From Bacteroidota bacterium (GTDB lineage: Bacteria; Bacteroidota; Rhodothermia; Rhodothermales; Salinibacteraceae): a DNA stretch of 32,005 nt. Of this stretch, positions 7,412 through 13,703 are shown one piece after another; positions within the stretch are counted from its first letter, which is position 1; every line of letters begins with the position of its first letter. Under the pieces are notes generated by a model. It ran no database searches. It was not told the origin of the DNA and saw only the letters and a program-made list of their open reading frames with translations. Both the position numbers and the translations under genes were made by a program. The DNA is taken from assembly GCA_009908725.1 (NCBI GenBank), contig JAAAOT010000265.1, positions 1 to 32,005 on the forward strand. The letters run 5' to 3'.

Positions 7412-8167
7412 TCACGGCGCGCTGCAGTAGGCGCCGGTCGAAGCGATCGAGTGGACGGCAACGGTTACTTCCTTCCGGACGATGTACTCGCTCGGGCCGA
7501 CTTCTCCCGTGCCCGGATTCCAGTCGTACGTGTAGCCGAGGCGCGTCCATGGATATCCGTCCGGCGTGTACGAGGCTGCCCGTGTGCGTTCCATCCAGGC
7601 AGTGTGGGCGGAGTCGATGCGAACCGTGTCGGAGGGGCGCGGCGGCTCGAGCTCACATTCCCGGTCGGTGATCTCAGGATCCGGGCATGGCCGCCGGAGG
7701 TCGGCAGGTCGTACCCACAGTTCCACGAATCGCTCATAGGCTCCGTCGGGCGGGAGACCGAGGCGCTGGGCGAGCCGAACGTTTAGCGCCGGACCGCTCA
7801 GCGATTCGTCGCGGCAGAAGGAGCGGAGCGTCGGCACGAGGGTGACCCAGATGACGGATTCTGTCGTCAGGCTGTCCCCGGCGGCCGATGTACCGAACGC
7901 GTCCGTCCATGTCACGACCCGGACGTGGTCCGGCTCGCCCTCAACCGGGGAAGGACGGCGGCGCAGGATCGTGTTATACGGCGTGACGGGGGCGAGCGAC
8001 GTGGAGATCTCGGATGGCTCCGCCGTTTCCGCGTCCTCGATGGCGGCGCGATACTGCTCCTTCAGGTCCATCCGATCGGCCGGCGGCGCACTCCCGGTGC
8101 ACCCGCTGAGGAGCAGGACCAGGATCAGGCCGCAGACCGACCGGGTGGTGACGTTTCGCAGGAGCAC
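7412..8167 (-). CDS. Hypothetical lipoprotein
   Basis: A 251-residue protein with a lipoprotein signal peptide: basic start MLLRNVTTR, hydrophobic core CGLILVLLL, lipobox LSGC with the lipidated Cys at residue 23. The mature part begins with a helical stretch (DLKEQYRAAIEDAETAE) followed by mixed strand-rich sequence that includes VRVVTWTDAF, VIWVTLVPTLRSFC, FVELWVRPADLRRPC and YPWTRLGYTYDWNP. Four cysteines besides the lipobox Cys could form disulfides in the periplasm. I do not recognise the family. It is convergent with the M56 gene (14 nt between stops) and followed upstream on the same strand by nothing closer than the PLDc_N gene, which ends 6 nt before this gene starts, so those two are very likely one transcript. 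Confidence 0.75.
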   Translation of the reverse strand: MLLRNVTTRSVCGLILVLLLSGCTGSAPPADRMDLKEQYRAAIEDAETAEPSEISTSLAPVTPYNTILRRRPSPVEGEPDHVRVVTWTDAFGTSAAGDSLTTESVIWVTLVPTLRSFCRDESLSGPALNVRLAQRLGLPPDGAYERFVELWVRPADLRRPCPDPEITDRECELEPPRPSDTVRIDSAHTAWMERTRAASYTPDGYPWTRLGYTYDWNPGTGEVGPSEYIVRKEVTVAVHSIASTGAYCSAP

Positions 8168-8173
8168 GTGACG

Positions 8174-8479
8174 CTATCGACCGATGAAGAAGTACAACAG
8201 GACGCCGACGATGGGCATGAAGATGATCACGAGCGACCAGATGATTTTGTTCGCCGCGCTCCGTCCCCGATCGCCGATCAGGTCGACGAGGGCGACGATG
8301 TCCAGCACAATGACGAGCGTTCCGCAGATGCCCCATTGCGGCTGCTGGATGCGGTCGACGAGGTTCATCCCGCAGCCCGAAAGCATGACGGTACCGATGC
8401 CCAGCAGGGCCCAAAGGGCCGCGGGGATGCGCGCGAGACGATCGACAAAGGATAGCGAATCGGTCGAAGGAGTAGACAT
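8174..8479 (-). CDS. PLDc_N domain small membrane protein
   Basis: A 101-residue membrane protein. I start it at the Met at 8479, since upstream extension to 8866 is Arg/His-rich non-protein-like sequence. It has three hydrophobic segments: about 17-37 (IPAALWALLGIGTVMLSGCGM), 52-68 (CGTLVIVLDIVALVDLI) and 80-99 (IWSLVIIFMPIVGVLLYFFI). The last two with the connecting SAANKIIWSLVIIFMPIVG segment match the phospholipase D N-terminal membrane domain (PLDc_N), often found alone as a small protein in bacteria, where no enzymatic role is known. It ends 6 nt before the lipoprotein gene starts and is divergent from dusB across 219 nt. Confidence 0.85.
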   Translation of the reverse strand: MSTPSTDSLSFVDRLARIPAALWALLGIGTVMLSGCGMNLVDRIQQPQWGICGTLVIVLDIVALVDLIGDRGRSAANKIIWSLVIIFMPIVGVLLYFFIGR

Positions 8480-8698
8480 GGATCCAGCCAGGGTTGTGTA
8501 GAAAACGTCGTCGAAGACACCATAAGGACGCCGCCCGCTGTCAGATTGATACAGCCGGCAACCGAAAATAAGGGGAACGGCGGCCCGATGTCGAGCGGCG
8601 ATCGAATCCGGTCGACGGAACAGGGTAAAAAGAGAATGGGTTCGCTTTTCCTGTCCATCGTCAACATATCGTGTCATAGGCTGCGGCATTTGCAACTC

Positions 8699-9805
8699 AT
8701 GCGTATCGGAGATCTCGAATTCGGCGACCGCCCTCTCTTCCTTGCGCCGATGGAGGACGTGAGCGATCCGCCATTCCGTATTCTCTGCAAGCGCTACGGT
8801 GCAGATATGCTGTACACCGAGTTCGTCTCGTCGTCCGGCTTGCTGCGCGACGTGGAGGGCTCGCATCAGAAGCTTGAGATTTTCGATGAGGAGCGGCCGA
8901 TCGGCATCCAGGTGTGGGGCGGTGAAATCGACGAGGTCCGTCGGGCCACGCCCATGGTGGACGCGGTGAACCCGGACGTGATCGACATCAACTTCGGCTG
9001 CCCGGTTCGGAAAATTGTGTCGAAGGACGGAGGCGCCGGTATCCTTCGGTGCCTACCGAAGATGGAGAAAATCACGGAGGCGGTAATTGAAGAGGCCAAC
9101 CGGCCCGTGACGGTGAAGACGCGCCTCGGCTGGGATGAGGACTCGATTCAGATCGTCGACGTCGCGCGCATGCTCGAAGACGTGGGCATTGCCGCACTAA
9201 CGGTCCACGCACGAACGCGGGAGCAACAGTACAAGGGGGAGGCACGATGGAAGTGGCTGCGTAAAATCAAAGAAGAGGGGGTACGCAACATCCCTCTCGT
9301 CGGAAACGGGGATGGACTGGACCCGGAGCGCATCGACACGATGTTCGATGAAACCGGCGTCGATGCCGTCATGATCGGTCGGGGCGCGATCGGGAACCCG
9401 TGGATATTCCGCGATGCAAAGGTCTACATGGAAACGGGAGAGGTCCCGCCTCCGCCCTCGTGGGAGGAGCGAGTGCAGGTTGTGGCCGAGCATCTGTCCA
9501 TGAAATGCGAGTGGCTGGGCGAGCGGACCGGCGTTCTGGAGATGCGTAAGAACTACAGCGGATACTTCAAAGGCTTCCGCAACGCGTCGAAGCTCCGCCA
9601 CCAGCTCATGCAGCCGGAATCGAAGGAGGGCGTGCTCGACGTCATGTTGAACTTCAAACCGGACGCACCGGACATTCAAATCCCGGCTTCTCGTCTGCCG
9701 GACCGCCCGACCAAAACGAAGAAAGCGTCCCTGCCCTCCGGAGACGGAGCGCCCGCATCAACGAAGGTCGATGCCGCTGCCGCCGGGCTACCGACGTCCA
9801 ACTGA
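8699..9805 (+). CDS. dusB: tRNA-dihydrouridine synthase, DusB type
   Basis: FMN-dependent enzyme that reduces uridine to dihydrouridine in the tRNA D-loop using NADPH. 368 residues with the family order: FLAPMEDVSDPPFRILCKRYGAD (FMN binding, residues 14-36), YTEFVSSSGLL, DINFGCPVRKIVSKDGGAG with catalytic Cys101, VTVKTRLGWDED, LTVHARTREQQYKG, IPLVGNGDG and IGRGAIGNPWIF (phosphate binding), then the helical C-terminal tRNA-binding domain with RKNYSGYFKGF. The start at 8699 is chosen because the family begins right at IGDLEFGDRPLFLAPM; the open frame upstream to 8546 is not conserved in character. The last ~35 residues are a low-complexity tail, and the final residues (AAGLPTSN) and stop codon are encoded by the first unit of a 29-bp tandem repeat. 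Confidence 0.95.
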   Translation: MRIGDLEFGDRPLFLAPMEDVSDPPFRILCKRYGADMLYTEFVSSSGLLRDVEGSHQKLEIFDEERPIGIQVWGGEIDEVRRATPMVDAVNPDVIDINFGCPVRKIVSKDGGAGILRCLPKMEKITEAVIEEANRPVTVKTRLGWDEDSIQIVDVARMLEDVGIAALTVHARTREQQYKGEARWKWLRKIKEEGVRNIPLVGNGDGLDPERIDTMFDETGVDAVMIGRGAIGNPWIFRDAKVYMETGEVPPPPSWEERVQVVAEHLSMKCEWLGERTGVLEMRKNYSGYFKGFRNASKLRHQLMQPESKEGVLDVMLNFKPDAPDIQIPASRLPDRPTKTKKASLPSGDGAPASTKVDAAAAGLPTSN

Positions 9806-9897
9806 CGGCCGCCGGGCTACCGACGTCCGACTGACGGCCGCCGGGCTACCGACGTCCGACTGACGGCCGCCGGGCTACCGACGTCCAACTGACGGCC
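9779..9897 (+). repeat. 29-bp tandem repeat, four copies, starting inside the 3' end of dusB
   Basis: The unit GCCGCCGGGCTACCGACGTC plus CRACTGACG recurs at 9779, 9808, 9837 and 9866 with an exact 29-bp period and only A/G variation at one position. The first copy lies in the dusB coding region and contains its TGA stop (9803-9805); the others follow in the intergenic space. Because 29 is not a multiple of 3, copy-number change would leave the stop of copy one in place. Each unit contains the palindrome GACGTC. Confidence 0.95.
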
Positions 9898-9899
9898 AC

Positions 9900-9938
9900 G
9901 ACTGACGCTTAGGACTGACGCGTAGGACTGAGGCCTAC
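9900..9938 (+). repeat. 13-bp degenerate tandem repeat sharing its head with the 29-bp unit
   Basis: Three units with a 13-bp period start at 9900, 9913 and 9926 (GACTGACGCTTAG, GACTGACGCGTAG, GACTGAGGCCTAC). Their first eight bases, GACTGACG, are the same as the end part of the preceding 29-bp repeat, so the two arrays look related by slippage or partial duplication. Confidence 0.8.
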
Positions 9939-10139
9939 ATCATCCCGCGATGGACGCCTTTGATGGTGGTTTCTCTGCCAACGGCCGCTTCATGTCTGGC
10001 CACAGGTCGCTGCGGCGTTTTCGACCCCAACACGATCGTAACGGGGCGGGCGAACCAAGCGGTACGGAGGCTCAATTCACGTTGTCACAATGCGCAGCCG
10101 AACCCCTTTGCTTTCTGTGTTGATGACAACGCACATGCC
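9939..10139. other. Intergenic stretch between dusB repeats and the membrane-protein gene
   Basis: Together with the repeats, dusB and the next gene are separated by 334 nt. This part has a frame open from 9960 into the next gene, but its translation (Cys- and Asn-containing, irregular) is unlike its neighbours and I treat it as upstream region. No clear promoter box or hairpin is seen. Confidence 0.4.
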
Positions 10140-10670
10140 ATGAGCAGTGCTCAAGCCTCATCCTCCGATGTCCCCGTCGCGACCATAGCCAGCAATCCCG
10201 AAACAGCGGAGACGACGACGTCGCCCGGGTCAAATATGTCTCTGTCGTCCGCCCTCATCGCGGGTCTTGGCGCCGGGGTGGTTTTTCTCGCGCTTGAGCT
10301 GCTGGCGAGCAGTCTTGGGGCTGGAACGCCGATGGGCCCTGCCCGCGCAACGATCAAGGACGTCATCGGGCTATCGCCGGGACAGTACACGATGGGCGGG
10401 CTGCTGGGCACGCTCGGCGTTCACTTTGGCCTTGCGCTCCTGACGACAATGGTTCTCGCTCGCATCGTTCACGCCTGGAAGACGTACATGGCCGTCATCC
10501 TGGGCGGTGCGTTCGGCGGATTCCTGTACACAGCAAATGTGGTCTTGACCTGGACGATTGCTGCGGGCGTGACCATCGGGGGCAACCTCTCGTTGATCGC
10601 GAACTACGTCATCTTCGGTGCGACGGCGGCAGCGATCTACAAGTACTGGCAGCACCGAGACGACGCGTAG
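10140..10670 (+). CDS. Integral membrane protein of unknown function
   Basis: A 176-residue protein started at the ATG at 10140, which gives a hydrophilic Ser/Thr-rich N-terminus (residues 1-32) followed by four hydrophobic segments: about 36-58 (ALIAGLGAGVVFLALELLA), 83-106 (TMGGLLGTLGVHFGLALLTTMVLA), 115-137 (MAVILGGAFGGFLYTANVVL) and 146-166 (GGNLSLIANYVIFGATAAAIY). Small residues are abundant in the helices and one His (GVHFGLAL) lies within a helix. The pattern resembles small conserved membrane proteins of Bacteroidota often left as hypothetical. It precedes the SCP2 and phasin genes on the same strand by 146 nt, so a link with lipid storage is possible from position only. Confidence 0.8.
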   Translation: MSSAQASSSDVPVATIASNPETAETTTSPGSNMSLSSALIAGLGAGVVFLALELLASSLGAGTPMGPARATIKDVIGLSPGQYTMGGLLGTLGVHFGLALLTTMVLARIVHAWKTYMAVILGGAFGGFLYTANVVLTWTIAAGVTIGGNLSLIANYVIFGATAAAIYKYWQHRDDA

Positions 10671-10816
10671 TGCCGGGTCTCGGATCGGTGCCAGATACGG
10701 GCCTGCCCTACCGCGGGAATGTTGGTACGCGCTAGGTCTTCGGCTTGTGAATGTCGCAGCCCCGTTCGTACCATGTGCCGTCCGTGCCCTCCCCGATCTA
10801 CACCTGACGATCTGCG

Positions 10817-11257
10817 ATGAGTGACGCTCCCCGATACTGGACGCCTGCGTTTGTAGAGGCGTTCGTTCAGGCCATTAATTCGGACGATGCGTTTCAATCG
10901 ACGGCCTCCGGCTTCTCCGACACGATCGAGCTTCGTTGCTTCGATACGCCGGATGGGGAAGACGTGGCGGCAGCGTACTCGTTCGACAACGGAAAAATTG
11001 TCGATGTCGACCTCTGGATTGATGACGCACCGTCGGACGACATGCGAAATGAGCCGTTCGACAAATCGGCGATGATGGCCCGCGCTTCCGCACCGTACGA
11101 CACGTGGGTCAAGATGGATAAGGGCGAGATTGGTGCCATGCAGGCGCTGACGTCGCCCGACTACAACATCGACGGGTCGACCATCAAGATCATGTCGAAC
11201 ATGGGCGTCTTTCGCGGCTTGAACGAAGTGGCGGCCAAGATTGAGAAAACGTATTAG
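10817..11257 (+). CDS. SCP2 sterol-carrier-domain protein (lipid binding)
   Basis: A single-domain 146-residue protein of the SCP2 sterol-transfer fold, which binds fatty acyl chains, acyl-CoA or other lipids in a hydrophobic tunnel. Visible are the N-terminal amphipathic helix (YWTPAFVEAFVQAIN), the strand segment DTIELRCFDTPDG, the typical DTWVKMDKGEIGAMQAL.SPDYNIDGSTIKIM stretch (about 96-126; the ligand tunnel and the characteristic G.....G..K..GN/M region) and a closing helix (GVFRGLNEVAAKIEKTY). No signal peptide, so cytoplasmic. It sits between a membrane protein and a phasin and close to a convergent WS/DGAT acyltransferase, which supports a role in carrying lipid substrates to or from storage granules; this role is inference. 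Confidence 0.88.
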   Translation: MSDAPRYWTPAFVEAFVQAINSDDAFQSTASGFSDTIELRCFDTPDGEDVAAAYSFDNGKIVDVDLWIDDAPSDDMRNEPFDKSAMMARASAPYDTWVKMDKGEIGAMQALTSPDYNIDGSTIKIMSNMGVFRGLNEVAAKIEKTY

Positions 11258-11330
11258 GCGAATCGGCACGGGAACCCGTCGCCCGGGTGTACGTCGATGC
11301 TGCCCACCGGCAGGCAGCGGTCTTGATCGA

Positions 11331-11356
11331 CGGCCGCTGCGCGCCGGCCCCGTTTT
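11331..11356 (+). terminator. Weak possible terminator between the SCP2 and phasin genes
   Basis: A short GGCCG (11332-11336) and CGGCC (11345-11349) stem with an 8-nt loop is followed by CCGTTTT (11350-11356). The stem is only 5 bp and the T run is four bases, so it may be chance in GC-rich DNA. Confidence 0.25.
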
Positions 11357-11389
11357 CGCTGGTCCTTTTACTGAACGGTTCGACCCACG

Positions 11390-11884
11390 ATGAGCGACGA
11401 TTCCAGTCCCAATATCAACATCACGCGCGGCAGCCGCTCTCGCCGCCGGACCTCGTCGAATGGCTCGAAGGCCTCCTCACGGTCCAGTTCGGGTATTAGC
11501 TTCAGCGACGTCGCCACCGCCGCCGCAAACGGCGTGCGTAACGCCTGGCTGGCGGGTCTGGGTGCCCTTTCCTACGCGGAGAGCGTCGGTACGCAGGTTT
11601 TCGACTCGCTGGTCGAAGAGGGGAAGACCTGGGAGCGGTCCCGCCGTGAGACGCAGGAGGCGGTGAAACGCAAGGTAGATGAGCTGCGAAGCGGCGGCGA
11701 AGACGTTGCCCAGGCCGCGGAGGAGAAGGTCCGCTCCGAGGTAGACTCAGCGATCAGCCGGATCGGCGTACCAACGCAGTCCGAAATGGAAAACCTCCGA
11801 TCGCAAGTCGACGATCTGAACACCAAGATCGAGCGCCTTACCCGCGCGCTCCAAGAGAAGCAGAAAAGCGAAGACAACGCGTAG
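11390..11884 (+). CDS. Phasin family protein (PHA/lipid granule-associated)
   Basis: A 164-residue protein resembling PhaI/PhaF-type phasins, amphipathic proteins that coat polyhydroxyalkanoate or other storage-lipid granules. After a basic, Ser/Arg-rich N-terminus (residues 12-34, RGSRSRRRTSS and on) comes the phasin signature NAWLAGLGALSYAESVGTQV (about 51-70) and FDSLVEEGKTWE, followed by long helices (RRETQEAVKRKVDELRSG; EEKVRSEVDSAISRIGVPTQSEMENL) and a C-terminal leucine-zipper-like coiled coil (about 128-155, LRSQVDDLNTKIERLTRAL). No signal peptide. The basic N-terminus could bind DNA, as in PhaF-like proteins that link granules to the nucleoid, but here it is at the opposite end. A strong terminator follows. 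No PHA synthase gene is visible; a convergent wax ester/TAG synthase is. Confidence 0.88.
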   Translation: MSDDSSPNINITRGSRSRRRTSSNGSKASSRSSSGISFSDVATAAANGVRNAWLAGLGALSYAESVGTQVFDSLVEEGKTWERSRRETQEAVKRKVDELRSGGEDVAQAAEEKVRSEVDSAISRIGVPTQSEMENLRSQVDDLNTKIERLTRALQEKQKSEDNA

Positions 11885-11914
11885 ACGCTGGATCCATCCC
11901 GATTTGATCCGCTG

Positions 11915-11947
11915 GCGCCGGGCGATATTGATCGTCCCGGCGCTTTT
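11915..11947 (+). terminator. Rho-independent terminator after the phasin gene
   Basis: A perfect 8-bp stem GCGCCGGG (11915-11922) / CCCGGCGC (11936-11943), extended inward by CGA/TCG pairing across the loop, is followed by TTTT (11944-11947). It lies 31 nt past the phasin stop and between convergent genes. Confidence 0.8.
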
Positions 11948-11989
11948 GCTGTGGTGGGGGCAGGATTCCAGCTTCTTCGGGTCAGAGCG

Positions 11990-13429
11990 TTACGGGGCGT
12001 CCACGTTGTCGTCCGCCGCCTCCGTCTGCGTGGCCGTCGGAGAAGGTGCAGCGTCGCCGCGGCTCTGATTGAAGGACTCGACGATCTGCGCGAACTCGCG
12101 CTCGAAGCCTTCCAAGATTGTCTCCGGGTCCGGGACCAGCCCGTTGTCGCAGGCGATCCCGAGCCGCACCTCGCCCGCGTAACTGAAGATGCTGATGCCA
12201 ATCCCGATGTTACCGGCGCGCGGCACCCACGGCATGATGTGCTGCAGGCGTCGGCCTTTCATGTGAAGATGATTGCGCGGGCCCGGCACGTTGGTCAGCA
12301 CCGCGCTCGCCTTGCTGCTGAAGAGGCGGACGGCCTGCTCTTCCAGTTCCGTTGGAAAGTAGCCAAGGACCTCAAGAATGCCGAAGGCCGCCGCGGCTTC
12401 CGAGGAGGCTTTGATCTCATCCATCTGTTGCTTCACGTTCATCACGCGCTCGGACCGCTCGGAGAGGCCGACGGGGAGATCCACGTAGACGAGTCCGAAC
12501 TGGTTGCCCAGCTCGAAGGCTTTCTCGATCGGCCGGAGGTTGACGGGAATCATTCCGCGGATCGAAACGCCGTCGGTTGAATCCCCGTGCTCGTCGAGAT
12601 AATACCGGAGAGCCCCCGCCACCGCTGCCAGCAGGACGTCGTTGACCTTGGCGTCGATCGCGTGGGCGGTCTTCTTGACCACGTCGAGGTCGATCGGTCC
12701 GGACCACGCGGCGTTTTGCGCGACCCCGAGGTCGCCCTTGATCCGCGTGTCGGAGTCGGCCCCGATGAGGGCGAGCTTCGACAGGGCGGCGCCGAGGCTC
12801 ATCCCCTGCTTCGCGCGAAGCGTGATGCGGGACGGGTCGACCAGCGCGTGCGCCCCCTCGTTCAGCAGCAGACCGGCGGCATCGGCGGCCTTTTTCGCCG
12901 CATTCAGCGGAGCCCGGATCAGCCCCGGGAGGCGGGAGGACCGCTTGGTTCTCGGGAACCGGGAGGGATCGAAGTACTCGTCGGTGAGCGAGAGCAGGAC
13001 CTGGACCAGGGCGATCCCGTCCGCAATGCAGTGGTGGATGCGCGCGATGATGGCGCTTCCGCCCGCATAGTCCTCGATGAGCTCGAGGTGCCAGAGCGGC
13101 TTGTTGCGGTCGAGCGGTGTGCTCATGAGCTCGCTGACCCGCTCCTGCAGCTCGGCCTTGCCGGCATCGCCGGGCAGGGCGGCGCGGCGGACGTGCTGCG
13201 TCAGGTCGAAGTGCGGGTCGAGCTCCCACTGTTCGCCGCTGCTCGCAGAACGGATGCGCTGGCGAAAGCGCGTGAAGCCGATGAAGCGCTCCGCCACGAT
13301 TTCCCGCAGGGTCGACAGATCGATCGCGTCCTCAAGTACGAGGACGGATGTGATCGTCATCAGATTGGTCGGCTCGTCCATGCGGAGCCATGCGGCATCG
13401 ACGCCGGAGAGCGGTTCATAGTCTTTCAT
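11990..13429 (-). CDS. Wax ester synthase/diacylglycerol acyltransferase (WS/DGAT)
   Basis: A 479-residue acyl-CoA-dependent O-acyltransferase that makes wax esters or triacylglycerols, the final step of neutral-lipid storage. Motifs appear in family order: the start LSGVDAAWLRMDEPTNLMTI, PLWH at 111-114, the catalytic HHCIADG (H132, H133, D137; consensus HHxxxDG), KVNDVLLAAVAGALRYYL with the structural N263-D264 pair, IRGMIPVNLRP, GNQFG, and TNVPGP with GNIGIGISIFSYAGEVRLGI near the C-terminus. The end (about 450-479) is a disordered acidic tail. Length matches the family (about 450-500). It converges with a phasin gene, which supports lipid-body formation. The usual aromatic/aliphatic middle residues of HHALVDG are CIA here, still within family variation. 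Whether it prefers alcohols or diacylglycerol cannot be read from the sequence. Confidence 0.95.
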   Translation of the reverse strand: MKDYEPLSGVDAAWLRMDEPTNLMTITSVLVLEDAIDLSTLREIVAERFIGFTRFRQRIRSASSGEQWELDPHFDLTQHVRRAALPGDAGKAELQERVSELMSTPLDRNKPLWHLELIEDYAGGSAIIARIHHCIADGIALVQVLLSLTDEYFDPSRFPRTKRSSRLPGLIRAPLNAAKKAADAAGLLLNEGAHALVDPSRITLRAKQGMSLGAALSKLALIGADSDTRIKGDLGVAQNAAWSGPIDLDVVKKTAHAIDAKVNDVLLAAVAGALRYYLDEHGDSTDGVSIRGMIPVNLRPIEKAFELGNQFGLVYVDLPVGLSERSERVMNVKQQMDEIKASSEAAAAFGILEVLGYFPTELEEQAVRLFSSKASAVLTNVPGPRNHLHMKGRRLQHIMPWVPRAGNIGIGISIFSYAGEVRLGIACDNGLVPDPETILEGFEREFAQIVESFNQSRGDAAPSPTATQTEAADDNVDAP

Positions 13430-13615
13430 CGAACGCAGTCGTCCAAAAGCAAATAGCAGGCGGAGAGCCGATGGGACACCAACTCATTCCTGGCGCGGTG
13501 CAGACGATTCACGCTCTCTTTCCCACCGTCAAGTGAAGAGAAAGGTAACACGCAGGATGGACGGACACAATCGCCGGTCGCGACATCCCGTTTGATCTTC
13601 CGGTGGACGGATACC

Positions 13616-13678
13616 AAAAACGAATGAGGAGCGGTGCGAGCGGTCCGCAGGTGCGGCAACCGACTCCCATCGCTCCTC
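13616..13678 (-). terminator. Possible terminator downstream of the prolyl oligopeptidase gene
   Basis: Reading the minus strand, GAGGAGCG (13678-13671) pairs with CGCTCCTC (13633-13626) and is followed after 5 nt by TTTTT (13620-13616). The enclosed 37 nt contain smaller GC-rich inverted repeats (CCGC/GCGG). The long loop makes it less certain. The whole 274-nt gap between the two minus-strand genes holds nothing else I can support. Confidence 0.45.
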
Positions 13679-13703
13679 TTCGATCCGCCGGGGCGTGTGG
13701 GGC

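Noticed and set aside
8546-8698. N-terminal extension of DusB
   Set aside because: The extra 51 residues are irregular and the conserved family start is at 8699.
9779-9938. CRISPR array
   Set aside because: Repeats are directly adjacent with no unique spacers, and no cas genes are present.
13426-13659. Small minus-strand gene in the gap between the peptidase and WS/DGAT genes
   Set aside because: The translation has no domain-like pattern and covers the probable terminator of the upstream peptidase gene.
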